From Pedobacter cryoconitis (GTDB lineage: Bacteria; Bacteroidota; Bacteroidia; Sphingobacteriales; Sphingobacteriaceae): a DNA stretch of 64,000 nucleotides. The position numbers were made by a program, and so were the translations under genes. Positions 1-8,752 of the stretch are shown one piece after another (position 1 is the first letter of the stretch; the number at the start of each line of letters is the position of its first letter). The notes beneath the pieces were generated by a model that was given only the letters and a program-made list of their open reading frames with translations, had not been told where the DNA came from and made no database searches. The stretch lies in contig NZ_JACHCG010000001.1 of NCBI RefSeq assembly GCF_014200595.1, positions 2,170,001 through 2,234,000 of the forward strand, written 5' to 3'.

Positions 1-605
1 AAATAATATCCAGCAAAATCCATATCCAGCAAAAGTTCGCCAGTTTCCCCAGCACCTAAAGCGACCTGAAAAACCCCGTCAGGTACTCCAGCCTTTTTAA
101 GCAGCTTTTCGATTTCCAAACCAGTTAATGACGCATATTCAGAAGGCTTATACAGTACCGCATTTCCAGCCAGCAATGCAGGTATAAAAACATTCACACC
201 AACCAGGTAGGGGTAATTCCAGGCAGAAATATTACAGATTACCCCAAGCGGATCATAAGAGATAAATTCCTTCAGGTCAATTGTATTAACAACCTGTTCA
301 TCAGACAGATATTTAACAGCATGATTATACATCCATTGAATTCTTGCCCTTGCACCATTAATCTCATTGCGGGCTTGCTGTAAAGGTTTTCCAACCTCCG
401 AAGTCAGTATACCAGCAAGCCTTTCTTTTTCCACTTCCAGTAAATCATCAAATTGCTGAATCACTTTGATCCGTTCAGATAAACCTATTTTAGCCCATTC
501 CTTTTGTGCTTTTATTAATATTTCAAGTTTTGTATGCAACAAAGACTCAGTATCTTCCTGAAGTGTTGCAATGATCTCTTCTGTAGCAGGATTTATTACG
601 TTCAT
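1..605 (-). CDS. Aldehyde dehydrogenase, C-terminus cut by window edge
   Basis: NAD(P)-dependent aldehyde dehydrogenase family; the first 201 codons are present and the rest lies left of base 1. The N-terminal part carries the family's WNYP stretch and the KPSE segment of the cofactor-binding fold. The catalytic cysteine and glutamate would lie outside the window, so activity cannot be judged. The start ATG (603-605) overlaps the stop of the preceding gene as ATGA, which indicates translational coupling. It is the last visible gene of an operon with an ethanolamine-type permease, a glutamine-synthetase-like ligase, an iron alcohol dehydrogenase and a gamma-glutamyl hydrolase. In that context it probably oxidises a gamma-glutamylated aminoaldehyde to the acid. 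Family call is firm; substrate is inferred from context. Confidence 0.9.
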   Translation of the reverse strand, partial: MNVINPATEEIIATLQEDTESLLHTKLEILIKAQKEWAKIGLSERIKVIQQFDDLLEVEKERLAGILTSEVGKPLQQARNEINGARARIQWMYNHAVKYLSDEQVVNTIDLKEFISYDPLGVICNISAWNYPYLVGVNVFIPALLAGNAVLYKPSEYASLTGLEIEKLLKKAGVPDGVFQVALGAGETGELLLDMDFAGYY

Positions 606-1315
606 TTTTCCATTTTTTTTACCTCTTCCAAAAACCGGTCTTTGAGCTTCTGAGAGAGTGGATTTATTTCCTTTTCCTTCATTCTTTCCGGATGCCATTG
701 CACCGCAAGCATAAAAGACTTATCTGTTTTGTCTTTAAATTCCAGACCCTCAATCAGTTGATCCGGGCTGTCAGCATAACAATTTGCTATTAAATTCTTA
801 CTTAAGCTATATCCGTTAACTCCTTGATGATGTGCACTATTAACTATTCCATTTTCTGATCCAATTATAGCGTATAACATAGAGTTATGACCTATATTGA
901 CATAATGCACCTTATCTTCAGTCTCTTTTTTATGAATCAAATTTGCTGAACCAATGTCTTCCAGAACTTTTCCACCTTCCAGGATATTGATGTATTGCAT
1001 CCCTCTGCAAATCCCCAAAACAGGTATCTTCAAAGCCTGTGAATAATCATAGATCAGCTTTTCAAACTCATCTCTTTCCGGCAGGAAAATATCAGGTTGC
1101 CCGGGATATTCCAGAGCACCTCCATAAAAAGAAGGAGTGACGTCAATCCCTCCGGTCAACAGAAAACCAGCACACAATTCAATATCCTTTACATTGTTTT
1201 TTTCGAAGGACAATTCAATCAGCTCTAAATTATCACCCAGATCAGCAGGTGTAAACCAATTCCAGTAATTTTGAAAATTAGTCTCCGTATAACTTATTCC
1301 AATCTTCTTTTTCAT
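602..1315 (-). CDS. Class I glutamine-amidotransferase-like gamma-glutamyl hydrolase (PuuD-like)
   Basis: A 237-residue peptidase C26 / class I GATase-like protein, the usual length for PuuD-type gamma-glutamyl-GABA hydrolases. The nucleophile is Cys103 in GICRGMQ; His208 and Glu210 in QWHPE complete the triad. It is predicted to cleave a gamma-glutamyl amide bond, returning glutamate and freeing the amino acid made upstream in the pathway. It overlaps the alcohol dehydrogenase stop by one base (TAATG) and the aldehyde dehydrogenase start by four (ATGA). In an ethanolamine route the substrate would be gamma-glutamylglycine; in a putrescine route, gamma-glutamyl-GABA. The alcohol dehydrogenase and permease next door favour the first. 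Cytoplasmic; no signal peptide. Confidence 0.85.
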   Translation of the reverse strand: MKKKIGISYTETNFQNYWNWFTPADLGDNLELIELSFEKNNVKDIELCAGFLLTGGIDVTPSFYGGALEYPGQPDIFLPERDEFEKLIYDYSQALKIPVLGICRGMQYINILEGGKVLEDIGSANLIHKKETEDKVHYVNIGHNSMLYAIIGSENGIVNSAHHQGVNGYSLSKNLIANCYADSPDQLIEGLEFKDKTDKSFMLAVQWHPERMKEKEINPLSQKLKDRFLEEVKKMEK

Positions 1316-2463
1316 TAAAGTGCCTTTAAATACAACTGCTTAAAATCCTCCCGGCTTACCGGCTTTGGATTATTAGGGTGTGCAAAATCGGCTAACGCCA
1401 GATCTGCCAGCGTTTCAATATGTTCAGATTTCACCCCAATTTCACTTAACCGCTGAGGGATATGAACCTTTGAATTCAACTCAGCCAAATAGTTCACTAC
1501 CGCTGCACCGGTTTCTTCTTTCAATTCCAGAGTTCTTGCAATACGCCTGAAACGATCTTCAAAACCAGCAATATTAAACTCCATCCCATAAGGGAGATTA
1601 ACTGCATTTGCTAAGCCATGATGCGTGTCCAGCAAAGAAGAAAGCGGATGTGCCAGAGAATGTACCACACCTAAACCTTTTTGAAAAGCAATAGCGCCCA
1701 TCATAGAAGCCATCAGCATTTTGCTTCTGCTTTCTAAATCCGGATGATTGGTTGCTTTTTCAAGCGAATCTTTGATCAGGTATATGCCTTCCAGTGCAAT
1801 CCCATCACATAAAGGGTGTGGATTCTTCGCTAAAAAAGCCTCCAGATTATGTGTAAGCGCATCCATACCCGTTGCCGCAGTTATAAAAGGAGGTAGATCC
1901 ATCGTCAATACCGGGTCAGCAAATACGATCTTTGCCATAAGTTTCGGAGAGAACAGGATTTTCTTCTGGTGGGTCACATCATCCGCAATAATTGCACTCC
2001 GGCCAACCTCACTTCCTGTACCCGCAGTAGTTGGAACAGCAATAAAATGAGGCACATCATTTGTTACATAAATATCACCACCAATAAGATCATCATATTT
2101 AAACAGATCTTCCCGGTGATTTACCCTTAAAACAATAGAGCGGGCCACATCCAAAGCTGCACCTCCGCCAATTCCAATAATACTGTCCCGCAAAGTGTTA
2201 TCCCACACCTCAGTTCCCTTATAAACATCACTCTTTACCGGATTTTTATGGATTTCGCTAAACACCTCAACAGAGAGCTGATTGGCCTGTAAATCACTTA
2301 CAATTCCCTTAAAAAAAGGTAAACTGGCAATAGTCGGATCAGTCACAATCATCGGGCGCTTTAACCCATTCTGCTGTAAATAGGCAGGTAATTCTTTAAC
2401 CGCACCTGCACCAAAGCGAATGATCGTAGGAAAGTTATACTGATAAACCTTATCAAATGTCAT
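1315..2463 (-). CDS. Iron-dependent alcohol dehydrogenase (family III)
   Basis: A 382-residue Fe-ADH protein of full family length. The nucleotide-binding GGG...D motif lies near residues 99-105, and the metal site is visible as Asp201, His205 (GMDALTH), His268 and His282 (VVHSLAH, HHGLANA). It should interconvert a primary alcohol and an aldehyde with NAD(P). Such an enzyme has no role in the classical Puu putrescine pathway, because putrescine is an amine, not an alcohol. It fits oxidation of gamma-glutamylethanolamide to the aldehyde, which the adjacent aldehyde dehydrogenase would finish. It starts 12 bases after the ligase stop and touches the hydrolase start, so it is co-transcribed. 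Family call is firm; substrate is inferred. Confidence 0.88.
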   Translation of the reverse strand: MTFDKVYQYNFPTIIRFGAGAVKELPAYLQQNGLKRPMIVTDPTIASLPFFKGIVSDLQANQLSVEVFSEIHKNPVKSDVYKGTEVWDNTLRDSIIGIGGGAALDVARSIVLRVNHREDLFKYDDLIGGDIYVTNDVPHFIAVPTTAGTGSEVGRSAIIADDVTHQKKILFSPKLMAKIVFADPVLTMDLPPFITAATGMDALTHNLEAFLAKNPHPLCDGIALEGIYLIKDSLEKATNHPDLESRSKMLMASMMGAIAFQKGLGVVHSLAHPLSSLLDTHHGLANAVNLPYGMEFNIAGFEDRFRRIARTLELKEETGAAVVNYLAELNSKVHIPQRLSEIGVKSEHIETLADLALADFAHPNNPKPVSREDFKQLYLKAL

Positions 2464-2475
2464 AGCTATAATCGT

Positions 2476-3834
2476 TTAAATAATTTCAAAGTATCTTTTG
2501 AGTTCCCAATCGGTTACTACATTTGCATATTGTTTCCATTCCCATTCCCTGGTTAAAGAAAAATGCTCCACAAAATCAGCTCCGAACAACTCTTTTGCAA
2601 CTGCCGAATGCTTCATCAGCTGCGTAGCTTCATGAAGATTGTGTGGTAAAACACCATAGGCAATTTCCTGGTAGCCATTGCCCGCAGTGGCTGGCTGTGT
2701 TAATTTCAACTGATGCTTAATTCCATATAATCCGGCAGCAAGGCAAGCTGATAAAGCCAGGTAAGGATTAGTATCCGAGCCAACAACCCTTGTTTCCAGT
2801 CTTGCAGCCTTTTTACTTCCCGGTAAAGCTCTTAAAGCAACCGTTCTGTTATCAATCCCCCAGGTCAAAGTAGTCGGTGCCCATGCGCCCTCCACAAGTC
2901 GTTTATAACTGTTCACTGTAGGGGCAATCAGCGGTAAAATATGTGGAAGACAATACAACTGTCCGGCGATATAACTTTTCATCAGTTCACTCATTTTATC
3001 CGGATCTGTTTCTTCATAAAACAGGTTTTTCTTCGACTCCTTATCCCATAAACTCTGATGCACATGACCACTGCATCCGGGCAGGTCTTCACTGAACTTC
3101 GCCATAAAAGTGGCCATAATCCCATGCCGGTAAGCAATCTCTTTCACTGCCGTTTTAAACAGCACAGCCTGATCTGCTGCCTGCAAAACCGGTGCGTATT
3201 TTATAGCTGCCTCATACACCCCAGGCCCGGTCTCCGTATGTAAACCTTCAATCGGAATCCCAAACCTGCAAAGCAAATCAAACAAATCGGTCATGTAATC
3301 ATTTTTCAGGGAACTCCGTAAAATAGAATACCCGAACATACCGAGAGTTAAAGGCGTAAGCTGATGGTAACCTTTCTGAGCCGCACTTTCAGGTGTTTCG
3401 GAAAAATTGAACCATTCAAATTCCTGCGAGAAATAAGGAAGAAAGCCCTGTTGTTCAGTATCCGCAAGTACTTTACGCAATAACTGCCGCGGACAAGTAT
3501 AAGCAGGAACATCACTTTCATCCACAAAGTCTCCCAGAAAAAATGGCACCTCATTTTCCCATGGAATTTTACGGAACGTACTTAAATCAAGTTTGACCAA
3601 GGCATCCGGATAGCCCGTATGCCAGCCCGTAAACTTGACATTATCATAAGCCACATCGCCCATATCCCAGCCAAAGGTGACATCACAGAATCCAATCCGG
3701 CCTTCAACAATAGTGGCAAATTTTTCAGCGGCAATATACTTGCCCCTTAAAACGCCGTCTATATCGGCAACAGCTACTTTTACTTTTCCCGAAGGATGTT
3801 GTTTTACATACGCTAATATTTCTTGAACTGTCAT
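2476..3834 (-). CDS. Glutamine-synthetase-like gamma-glutamylamine ligase (PuuA/IpuC/GlnA4 type)
   Basis: A 452-residue member of the glutamine synthetase superfamily, in the branch that ligates glutamate to amines rather than ammonia. The N-terminal beta-grasp region has the DIDGVLRGK signature common in gamma-glutamylpolyamine synthetases. Metal/ATP-site residues are visible around Glu138/Glu140, Glu201 (TETGPG) and the GHVHQSL motif at 256-262. Relatives include PuuA (putrescine), IpuC (isopropylamine/alaninol) and GlnA4 of Streptomyces (ethanolamine). The permease and alcohol dehydrogenase in the same operon point to ethanolamine. Its ATG overlaps the permease stop by four bases (3831-3834). 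A house-keeping glutamine synthetase is unlikely given length and context. Confidence 0.85.
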   Translation of the reverse strand: MTVQEILAYVKQHPSGKVKVAVADIDGVLRGKYIAAEKFATIVEGRIGFCDVTFGWDMGDVAYDNVKFTGWHTGYPDALVKLDLSTFRKIPWENEVPFFLGDFVDESDVPAYTCPRQLLRKVLADTEQQGFLPYFSQEFEWFNFSETPESAAQKGYHQLTPLTLGMFGYSILRSSLKNDYMTDLFDLLCRFGIPIEGLHTETGPGVYEAAIKYAPVLQAADQAVLFKTAVKEIAYRHGIMATFMAKFSEDLPGCSGHVHQSLWDKESKKNLFYEETDPDKMSELMKSYIAGQLYCLPHILPLIAPTVNSYKRLVEGAWAPTTLTWGIDNRTVALRALPGSKKAARLETRVVGSDTNPYLALSACLAAGLYGIKHQLKLTQPATAGNGYQEIAYGVLPHNLHEATQLMKHSAVAKELFGADFVEHFSLTREWEWKQYANVVTDWELKRYFEII

Positions 3835-5147
3835 GGAGCAGAGGATTTAAACGTTCGGTATAACAAAAAGGTAATGGCCAATATGGAAAAGTAAATCAGC
3901 CCTAACTTAAAACTAAAGATCAGCATCGCTATGATGGAAACCACAGCTATAACCAGCGAAATTATCGGAAACAAAGGATAAAAAGGGACGCGAAAAGGAC
4001 GATCCAGCTCAGGCTCATTCTTCCTTAAAAGCAGGATTGAAACCATAGATATAATATATAAAGTCAAAGCACCGAAAACAGAAATTACGATGATCTCTGA
4101 GGTTTTACCTGATAATAGTGCAAAGATCCCGATCACCATATTCCCAAACAAGGCATTTGCAGGTGTCTGAAAACGCGGAGAGATCTTACCTAAAAAAGAA
4201 GGAATGTTATGTACACGTCCCATTTCATAAGTAGAACGTCCGGCAGCGAGAATCAGCCCGTGAAAGGAAGCAACCAAGCCAAATAAGCCTACTGTAATTA
4301 ACAAATGATACATCAGATGATTACTTCCGGTTATTTTGGCCAGCGCCAGTGGAAGAGGGGAATCTGAAGTTTCACCACTTATCCCGTTTTTATAAACTAT
4401 TGCTTCCCATCCGGCGATACCTGTAGCTGCAATAAATACCAGCACACACAATACAACCAACGTAAATATCGCCCATCCAAAGCCCTTGCTAATATCTCTT
4501 TGAGGGTTTTTGGTTTCTTCCGCTACATTCGCCAGCCCTTCAATCCCTAAAAAGAACCAGATTGCAAAAGGGATGGCTGCAAAAACACCGTTCCAACCAT
4601 TAGGGAAAGAATTGTGCGTCAGATTTACCGCTTCAAACTTCGGCAGTGCCAAGCCCGAAAACAGCAATAATTCGCCAACAGCCAGCACAGTCACTATGAC
4701 TTCAAACGAAGCAGCAGCTTTAATCCCGTATATATTTAAACCGGTAAATATAAAATAGATCACAATCGCACTTGTTAAAACAGGAACCTGTGGAAAGAAG
4801 GCGTTAAAATAGGCGCCAATAGCGAAAGCAATTGCAGGAGGGGCGAGTATAAACTCAACAATCTGTGCAATTCCGGCAATAAAGCCAATATTTTTGCCCA
4901 TTGCTCTATTGGCATAGTCAAATACGCCGCCAGCCTTAGGTATTGCACAAGCAAGTTCGGTATAACTGAACGTGAAAGTGACATACATCATAGCCACTCC
5001 AATAGTCGCAATAGCCATTCCGCCAGTACCGCCTTTTTCAAGGCCTAAATTCCAGCCGAAATACATGCCTGAAATTACATAACCAACACCAAGCCCCCAA
5101 AGCATAAATGGAGTCAGTGTTTTTCTTAAGCCCTTATTTTCTGTCAT
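3831..5147 (-). CDS. eat: APC-family permease, ethanolamine permease type
   Basis: A 438-residue inner-membrane amino acid/polyamine/organocation permease with about 12 hydrophobic segments. The N-terminal half has the features I associate with ethanolamine permeases: VISGMYFGWN near residue 24, FSYTELACAIPKAGG near 60, and EFILAPPAIAFAIGAY near 100, then IPFAIWFFLGIEG near 195. It probably imports ethanolamine as the first step of the pathway encoded behind it. It is the promoter-proximal gene of the minus-strand operon, with a TATATTTAG sequence around 5170-5180 that could serve as a weak -7 element. General amino acid transport cannot be excluded by eye. Confidence 0.83.
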   Translation of the reverse strand: MTENKGLRKTLTPFMLWGLGVGYVISGMYFGWNLGLEKGGTGGMAIATIGVAMMYVTFTFSYTELACAIPKAGGVFDYANRAMGKNIGFIAGIAQIVEFILAPPAIAFAIGAYFNAFFPQVPVLTSAIVIYFIFTGLNIYGIKAAASFEVIVTVLAVGELLLFSGLALPKFEAVNLTHNSFPNGWNGVFAAIPFAIWFFLGIEGLANVAEETKNPQRDISKGFGWAIFTLVVLCVLVFIAATGIAGWEAIVYKNGISGETSDSPLPLALAKITGSNHLMYHLLITVGLFGLVASFHGLILAAGRSTYEMGRVHNIPSFLGKISPRFQTPANALFGNMVIGIFALLSGKTSEIIVISVFGALTLYIISMVSILLLRKNEPELDRPFRVPFYPLFPIISLVIAVVSIIAMLIFSFKLGLIYFSILAITFLLYRTFKSSAP

Positions 5148-5750
5148 TTATGCTTCAATTACGCCCGTTACTAAATATAGGATATTTATTTAAAAATGTA
5201 TCTGCCTGAGAAAATTCAACTCACTTTCTTTAAAGGAAAAACAAATCACATCATATTTGATAAAAGCCCGGTTCTAAGACTCTTGGATAACCAGGATCTG
5301 ATTAAAAGACTTAGTAATTTTCATTTCACAGGAGGCAGATTACCGAAATTTCTCAATCAGGATATTTTAAAAAGTATAAAGTGTTAAAAATACACGACAA
5401 CAGACATCAAAAAACTGCTCCCATTATTCACAGACGCATATAATATTAGTTTAAAGCCTTGTTTTATCGTATTAGCAAGATTTTCGTTCACCACGTGAAT
5501 AGGTATGTTTCGTCAAATAAATTATGATCTTAAATTATAATTACGAAAGTTTATACACTAATTATTTAAATCAGTTGAACGAATATAAAACACAAATACA
5601 GTTCCGTCATATTGTTTTCAGCAGCAGAATTGGCACACAGCTTATTTTTTCTTTTAATGACCAAAGTTATCTTAATGTTAAATTAATAATTTCATAAACC
5701 CTGTATAAACACGTTAATAGCAAATAAAAAAAACCAAATACAATCAAAAA
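5148..5750. other. Divergent intergenic region between the ethanolamine-type operon and the aminotransferase cassette
   Basis: About 600 bases separate the divergent operons. It is AT-rich and holds a 63-codon open frame of doubtful status (5196-5387) and a short palindrome TTCAC-CAC-GTGAA (5487-5499) that could bind a dimeric regulator. No strong terminator, RNA gene or insertion sequence was seen. It must contain the promoters of both operons. No regulator gene is encoded nearby. Confidence 0.5.
5196..5387 (+). CDS. Doubtful 63-codon ORF, possible gene remnant
   Basis: A small open frame with ATG start, translated as a basic, non-hydrophobic peptide ending in a tract rich in Leu, Lys and Asn. 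It overlaps the probable promoter of the divergent permease operon, and no clear ribosome binding site precedes it. It matches nothing I recognise. It might be a C-terminal remnant of a lost gene or chance. Listed only because it is the sole open frame in this 600-base gap. Confidence 0.2.
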   Translation: MYLPEKIQLTFFKGKTNHIIFDKSPVLRLLDNQDLIKRLSNFHFTGGRLPKFLNQDILKSIKC

Positions 5751-6980
5751 ATGGCAGACAACATTAAATTCATTAAGGGTGAAGGTATTCGCCTTTACAC
5801 CCCAGAAAACGAAGAGTACATTGATGCTGTTTCCGGGACTTTTAATCTCTCTTTGGGATATAGTCATCCGGAATTAGTAGATGCCTTAAAAAAACAAGTA
5901 GAAGACCTGATCCACGTATCTTCATCTTTTACTGGTGAACTGGCACAAGAAGTACTGGACAGCATTCTTGATGAAGCTCCGGAACATATTACCGATGGCT
6001 GGATGCGTGACATCATTGGCTCTACAGCAAATGAAGGCGCAGTAAAGATTGCGAATAAATTCAATGGTAAAAGTGAGGTATTGAGTGTATCACTATCACA
6101 CCATGGGCAAACACTTTTCACAACTAATATCTCCGGAAATGCTTTCAGGAGAAAATCCTTCCCCAATACAATAACAACCAACAACGCTGTTATTCCGGCT
6201 CCATATTGTTACCGTTGTCCTTTTTCGGCAAAAGGCCCGGATTGCGGATACCTTTGTGCAGAAGCAATTCATGATTACGCGCAGTACGGAAGTTCAGGAG
6301 GTGTATCCTGCATGATTATAGAGCCAATTCTGGGCAATGGCGGGAATATCATCCCACCAGACGGCTACTTTAAAAAAGTCAGAGAAATATGCGATGAACT
6401 GGACATTACCCTGATTGCCGATGAAGTACAAACAGGGATAGGAAGAACAGGTCATATGTTTGCCAGCGAACATTATGACATTAAACCGGATATTATTACG
6501 CTTGCTAAAGGTTTAGGTGGTATTGGTATCCCGGCAGCAGCTATTCTTTATAAAAAAGAATATGCAGTACTCGAAAAATTTGAACATTCCTATACTTCAG
6601 GAGGGAACTTGCTCTCTCTCACCGCTTCACAGAAAACAATGGAAGTAGTTTCCAGACCAGGTTTCCTGGAGAATGTACAGGTATCAGGAAAAATACTAGG
6701 CGATTTCTTATATAAATTAAAAGAAAACTACCCTGTTATTGGCGATGTACGTGGTATCGGTTATATGTGGGGGCTGGAAATCGTGGATAAAGACGGTGCA
6801 CCCGACGTTGATCTGGCCAATAAAATCGTTGACGTAGCCTTGTCAGATCACAAAATGATTCTTAGAGGATCCCGTTACGGATTTGGAAATGTGGTTAAAG
6901 TGCGTCCGGCATTAACCGCCACACAAGATGATATCGAAGAAATTTACTTCCGCTTAAACAAAATATTCAGTCAATTATAA
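5751..6980 (+). CDS. Class III PLP aminotransferase
   Basis: A 409-residue fold-type I, class III aminotransferase. Asp224 (LIADE) should contact the PLP pyridine and Lys253 (LAKGLGG) should form the Schiff base. Residues 151-169 hold four cysteines (C153, C156, C165, C169) in the PYCYRCPF region typical of GABA/dialkylglycine/AGXT2-like members. It is the first gene of a plus-strand operon: the dehydrogenase starts one base after its stop, and a HAD phosphatase follows. It most likely transaminates a ketone or aldehyde made by the dehydrogenase, or the reverse. The ethanolamine-phosphate phospholyase branch of the same class is an alternative. Substrate unknown. Confidence 0.88.
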   Translation: MADNIKFIKGEGIRLYTPENEEYIDAVSGTFNLSLGYSHPELVDALKKQVEDLIHVSSSFTGELAQEVLDSILDEAPEHITDGWMRDIIGSTANEGAVKIANKFNGKSEVLSVSLSHHGQTLFTTNISGNAFRRKSFPNTITTNNAVIPAPYCYRCPFSAKGPDCGYLCAEAIHDYAQYGSSGGVSCMIIEPILGNGGNIIPPDGYFKKVREICDELDITLIADEVQTGIGRTGHMFASEHYDIKPDIITLAKGLGGIGIPAAAILYKKEYAVLEKFEHSYTSGGNLLSLTASQKTMEVVSRPGFLENVQVSGKILGDFLYKLKENYPVIGDVRGIGYMWGLEIVDKDGAPDVDLANKIVDVALSDHKMILRGSRYGFGNVVKVRPALTATQDDIEEIYFRLNKIFSQL

Positions 6981-6981
6981 A

Positions 6982-8004
6982 ATGAAAGCAATCGTATACA
7001 ACGGAGCCTGGGATATCCAGCTCAAAGAAAGAGAAGAACCCGTAATCACAGCTGCCGATGAAGTCATCGTCGAAATCAAAGCTACAGGTATTTGCGGAAC
7101 AGACCTGAGTATTATTTCTGGTGAATACAATGCAAGTCCGCGGGTAATTATCGGCCACGAATCCGCAGGGATTATTGTAGCTAAGGGTGACGGTGTCGAA
7201 ACCTGTAGCATAGGACAACGTGTTATCATTGATCCGACCTTTTATTGCGGCTACTGCGAGAACTGCCGTAAAGGCCTTCGCAATCACTGCCTGCTGAAAT
7301 CAAGTACAGAAGCAGGCGTTTCTATTGATGGTACTTTTACCAAATACTTTAAAACCACCAAACAGTTTATTTATCCACTGAACGATAACATTCCTTTTGA
7401 GCAGGGCGCAATGTCCGAACCGCTTAGTTGTGTACTTACCGCAGTAAAAAAACTGGCAGTAACCCCATATATGCGTACTGCAATTCTGGGTGGCGGGCCA
7501 ATTGGTTTGCTGTTTTATATGGCATTAACCCAGCACGGTATACAAGAAGGTGTAGTTTACGAAGCTTCCCGTGACCGGATTAAACTCATCGAAGAAAACA
7601 ACGTCCTGTCTAAAAACTGGAAAATAGAGCCTTCATTTATCCCACAAAAGAATCAATATGACCTGATCATTGATACTACAGGCTCACTATTGGAAAAATC
7701 AATGCAATCGATCGCAGATGGCGGTAAAATCTGTATGATGGGCTTACGCAACAACCAGCAGACCATTAATGCAAGAGAAATTGCCGACCGCAGTATCTCA
7801 ATTATTGGTTCTATTGATTCTATGGACACTTTTAGACATGCCGTAGACCTGATCAATAAAGGTAATTTAGGATTGGAAAAAATCATTACCAACGAATATG
7901 GTCTGGACGATTTCAAATCAGCGATCAAAGATCTGGGTTGCGACGTAGGCACCAAAGTAAGAAGTAATAATATTTCGAGTCTTAAATCTGTAATCAGAAT
8001 TTAA
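6982..8004 (+). CDS. Zinc-dependent medium-chain alcohol/polyol dehydrogenase
   Basis: A 340-residue MDR-family protein. The catalytic zinc site is visible as Cys38 (GICGTD) and His59-Glu60 (GHE); the structural zinc is bound by Cys89, Cys92, Cys95 and Cys103. A GGGPIG nucleotide-binding loop follows near residue 170. Relatives act on sorbitol, threonine or cyclitols such as the scyllo-inosamine dehydrogenases. It is translationally close to the aminotransferase (one base between genes), so the two reactions are probably consecutive on an amino-alcohol or keto-sugar. Exact substrate cannot be read from sequence. Confidence 0.88.
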   Translation: MKAIVYNGAWDIQLKEREEPVITAADEVIVEIKATGICGTDLSIISGEYNASPRVIIGHESAGIIVAKGDGVETCSIGQRVIIDPTFYCGYCENCRKGLRNHCLLKSSTEAGVSIDGTFTKYFKTTKQFIYPLNDNIPFEQGAMSEPLSCVLTAVKKLAVTPYMRTAILGGGPIGLLFYMALTQHGIQEGVVYEASRDRIKLIEENNVLSKNWKIEPSFIPQKNQYDLIIDTTGSLLEKSMQSIADGGKICMMGLRNNQQTINAREIADRSISIIGSIDSMDTFRHAVDLINKGNLGLEKIITNEYGLDDFKSAIKDLGCDVGTKVRSNNISSLKSVIRI

Positions 8005-8022
8005 CCACATTAAAAACTAACC

Positions 8023-8688
8023 ATGAGATACATCATATTTGATATAGACGGAACATTGACAGATACCACGCAGGTAGATGATCACTGTTTTACACAAGCC
8101 TTAGAAGAAACTTTCGGTTTCCATGGCTTTGAAACAGATTACGGACATTATGAGAATACAACAGATTCTGGCATTATCCATCAGCTGTTTATGGAACGCG
8201 ACCAGCGTACCTATACCGAAGCAGAAAGAGATCTCTTTATCAGGAATTTCTTAGTTTTACTGAAAAATGCACACACAGAACGTAATGAATGTATGAAAGA
8301 AATACCTAAAGCAGGTAAAATACTTCAGGCACTTTGCGCGCAGGAAGGGGTCAGTGTTGGTCTGGCTACCGGTGGCTGGAGAGAGTCAGCCTTATTTAAA
8401 TTGAGCTGTGCAGGAATTAGTACTGCTGGTTGTGCAGCTGCCTCATTTGCACAGGACGCAAGAGCAAGACGTGACATTATAGGCAATACTATTCTGCAAA
8501 TGAATACTCTGCACCGGATAGATATGCCTTTGTCAGAAATCATCTATGTAGGTGATGGGAAATGGGATTACCAGGCGACACAACAATTAGGTATACAATT
8601 TATTGGAATCGATAACAAAAAGTTAGAAGATCTTGCAGATATTGTAAAGATTGCAGATTACGACGAATTACAACTGCACCTGGTATAA
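8023..8688 (+). CDS. HAD-superfamily phosphatase (phosphoglycolate-phosphatase-like)
   Basis: A 221-residue HAD hydrolase. Motif I is FDIDGT with nucleophile Asp7 and acid/base Asp9; motif IV is VGDGKWD with Asp178 and Asp182. A helical cap inserts after motif I, so it is subclass I and likely acts on a small phosphorylated metabolite. It starts 18 bases after the dehydrogenase stop and ends in front of a strong hairpin at 8711-8736, so it closes the three-gene core. Dehydrogenase, aminotransferase and HAD phosphatase together recall the logic of kanosamine synthesis (NtdC, NtdA, NtdB), though the protein families differ. Role inferred. Confidence 0.82.
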   Translation: MRYIIFDIDGTLTDTTQVDDHCFTQALEETFGFHGFETDYGHYENTTDSGIIHQLFMERDQRTYTEAERDLFIRNFLVLLKNAHTERNECMKEIPKAGKILQALCAQEGVSVGLATGGWRESALFKLSCAGISTAGCAAASFAQDARARRDIIGNTILQMNTLHRIDMPLSEIIYVGDGKWDYQATQQLGIQFIGIDNKKLEDLADIVKIADYDELQLHLV

Positions 8689-8710
8689 AAACAAAAATTA
8701 ACACCAAACA

Positions 8711-8736
8711 GGGCATTGGATAAAAATCCAATGCCC
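8711..8736 (+). terminator. Perfect 10-bp hairpin after the HAD gene
   Basis: Arms 8711-8720 and 8727-8736 pair perfectly around a six-base A-rich loop and are followed by TTCTT. It lies 22 bases after the phosphatase stop and 17 before the MFS start. It may terminate the three-gene operon or attenuate read-through into the transporter. The T-tract is short, so efficiency is uncertain. Confidence 0.65.
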
Positions 8737-8752
8737 TTCTTAAAACATAAAT

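Noticed and set aside
4510..4758. Open frame on the plus strand opposite the permease
   Set aside because: It lies wholly within a well-supported gene on the other strand and shows no recognisable protein features; such antisense frames occur opposite many genes here.
1..5147. Classical putrescine (Puu) degradation operon
   Set aside because: The ligase, hydrolase and aldehyde dehydrogenase would fit, but there is an iron alcohol dehydrogenase instead of a putrescine-type oxidase (PuuB) and the permease looks like the ethanolamine type.
1..5147. Eut-type ethanolamine utilisation
   Set aside because: No ammonia-lyase (EutBC) or microcompartment shell genes are present.
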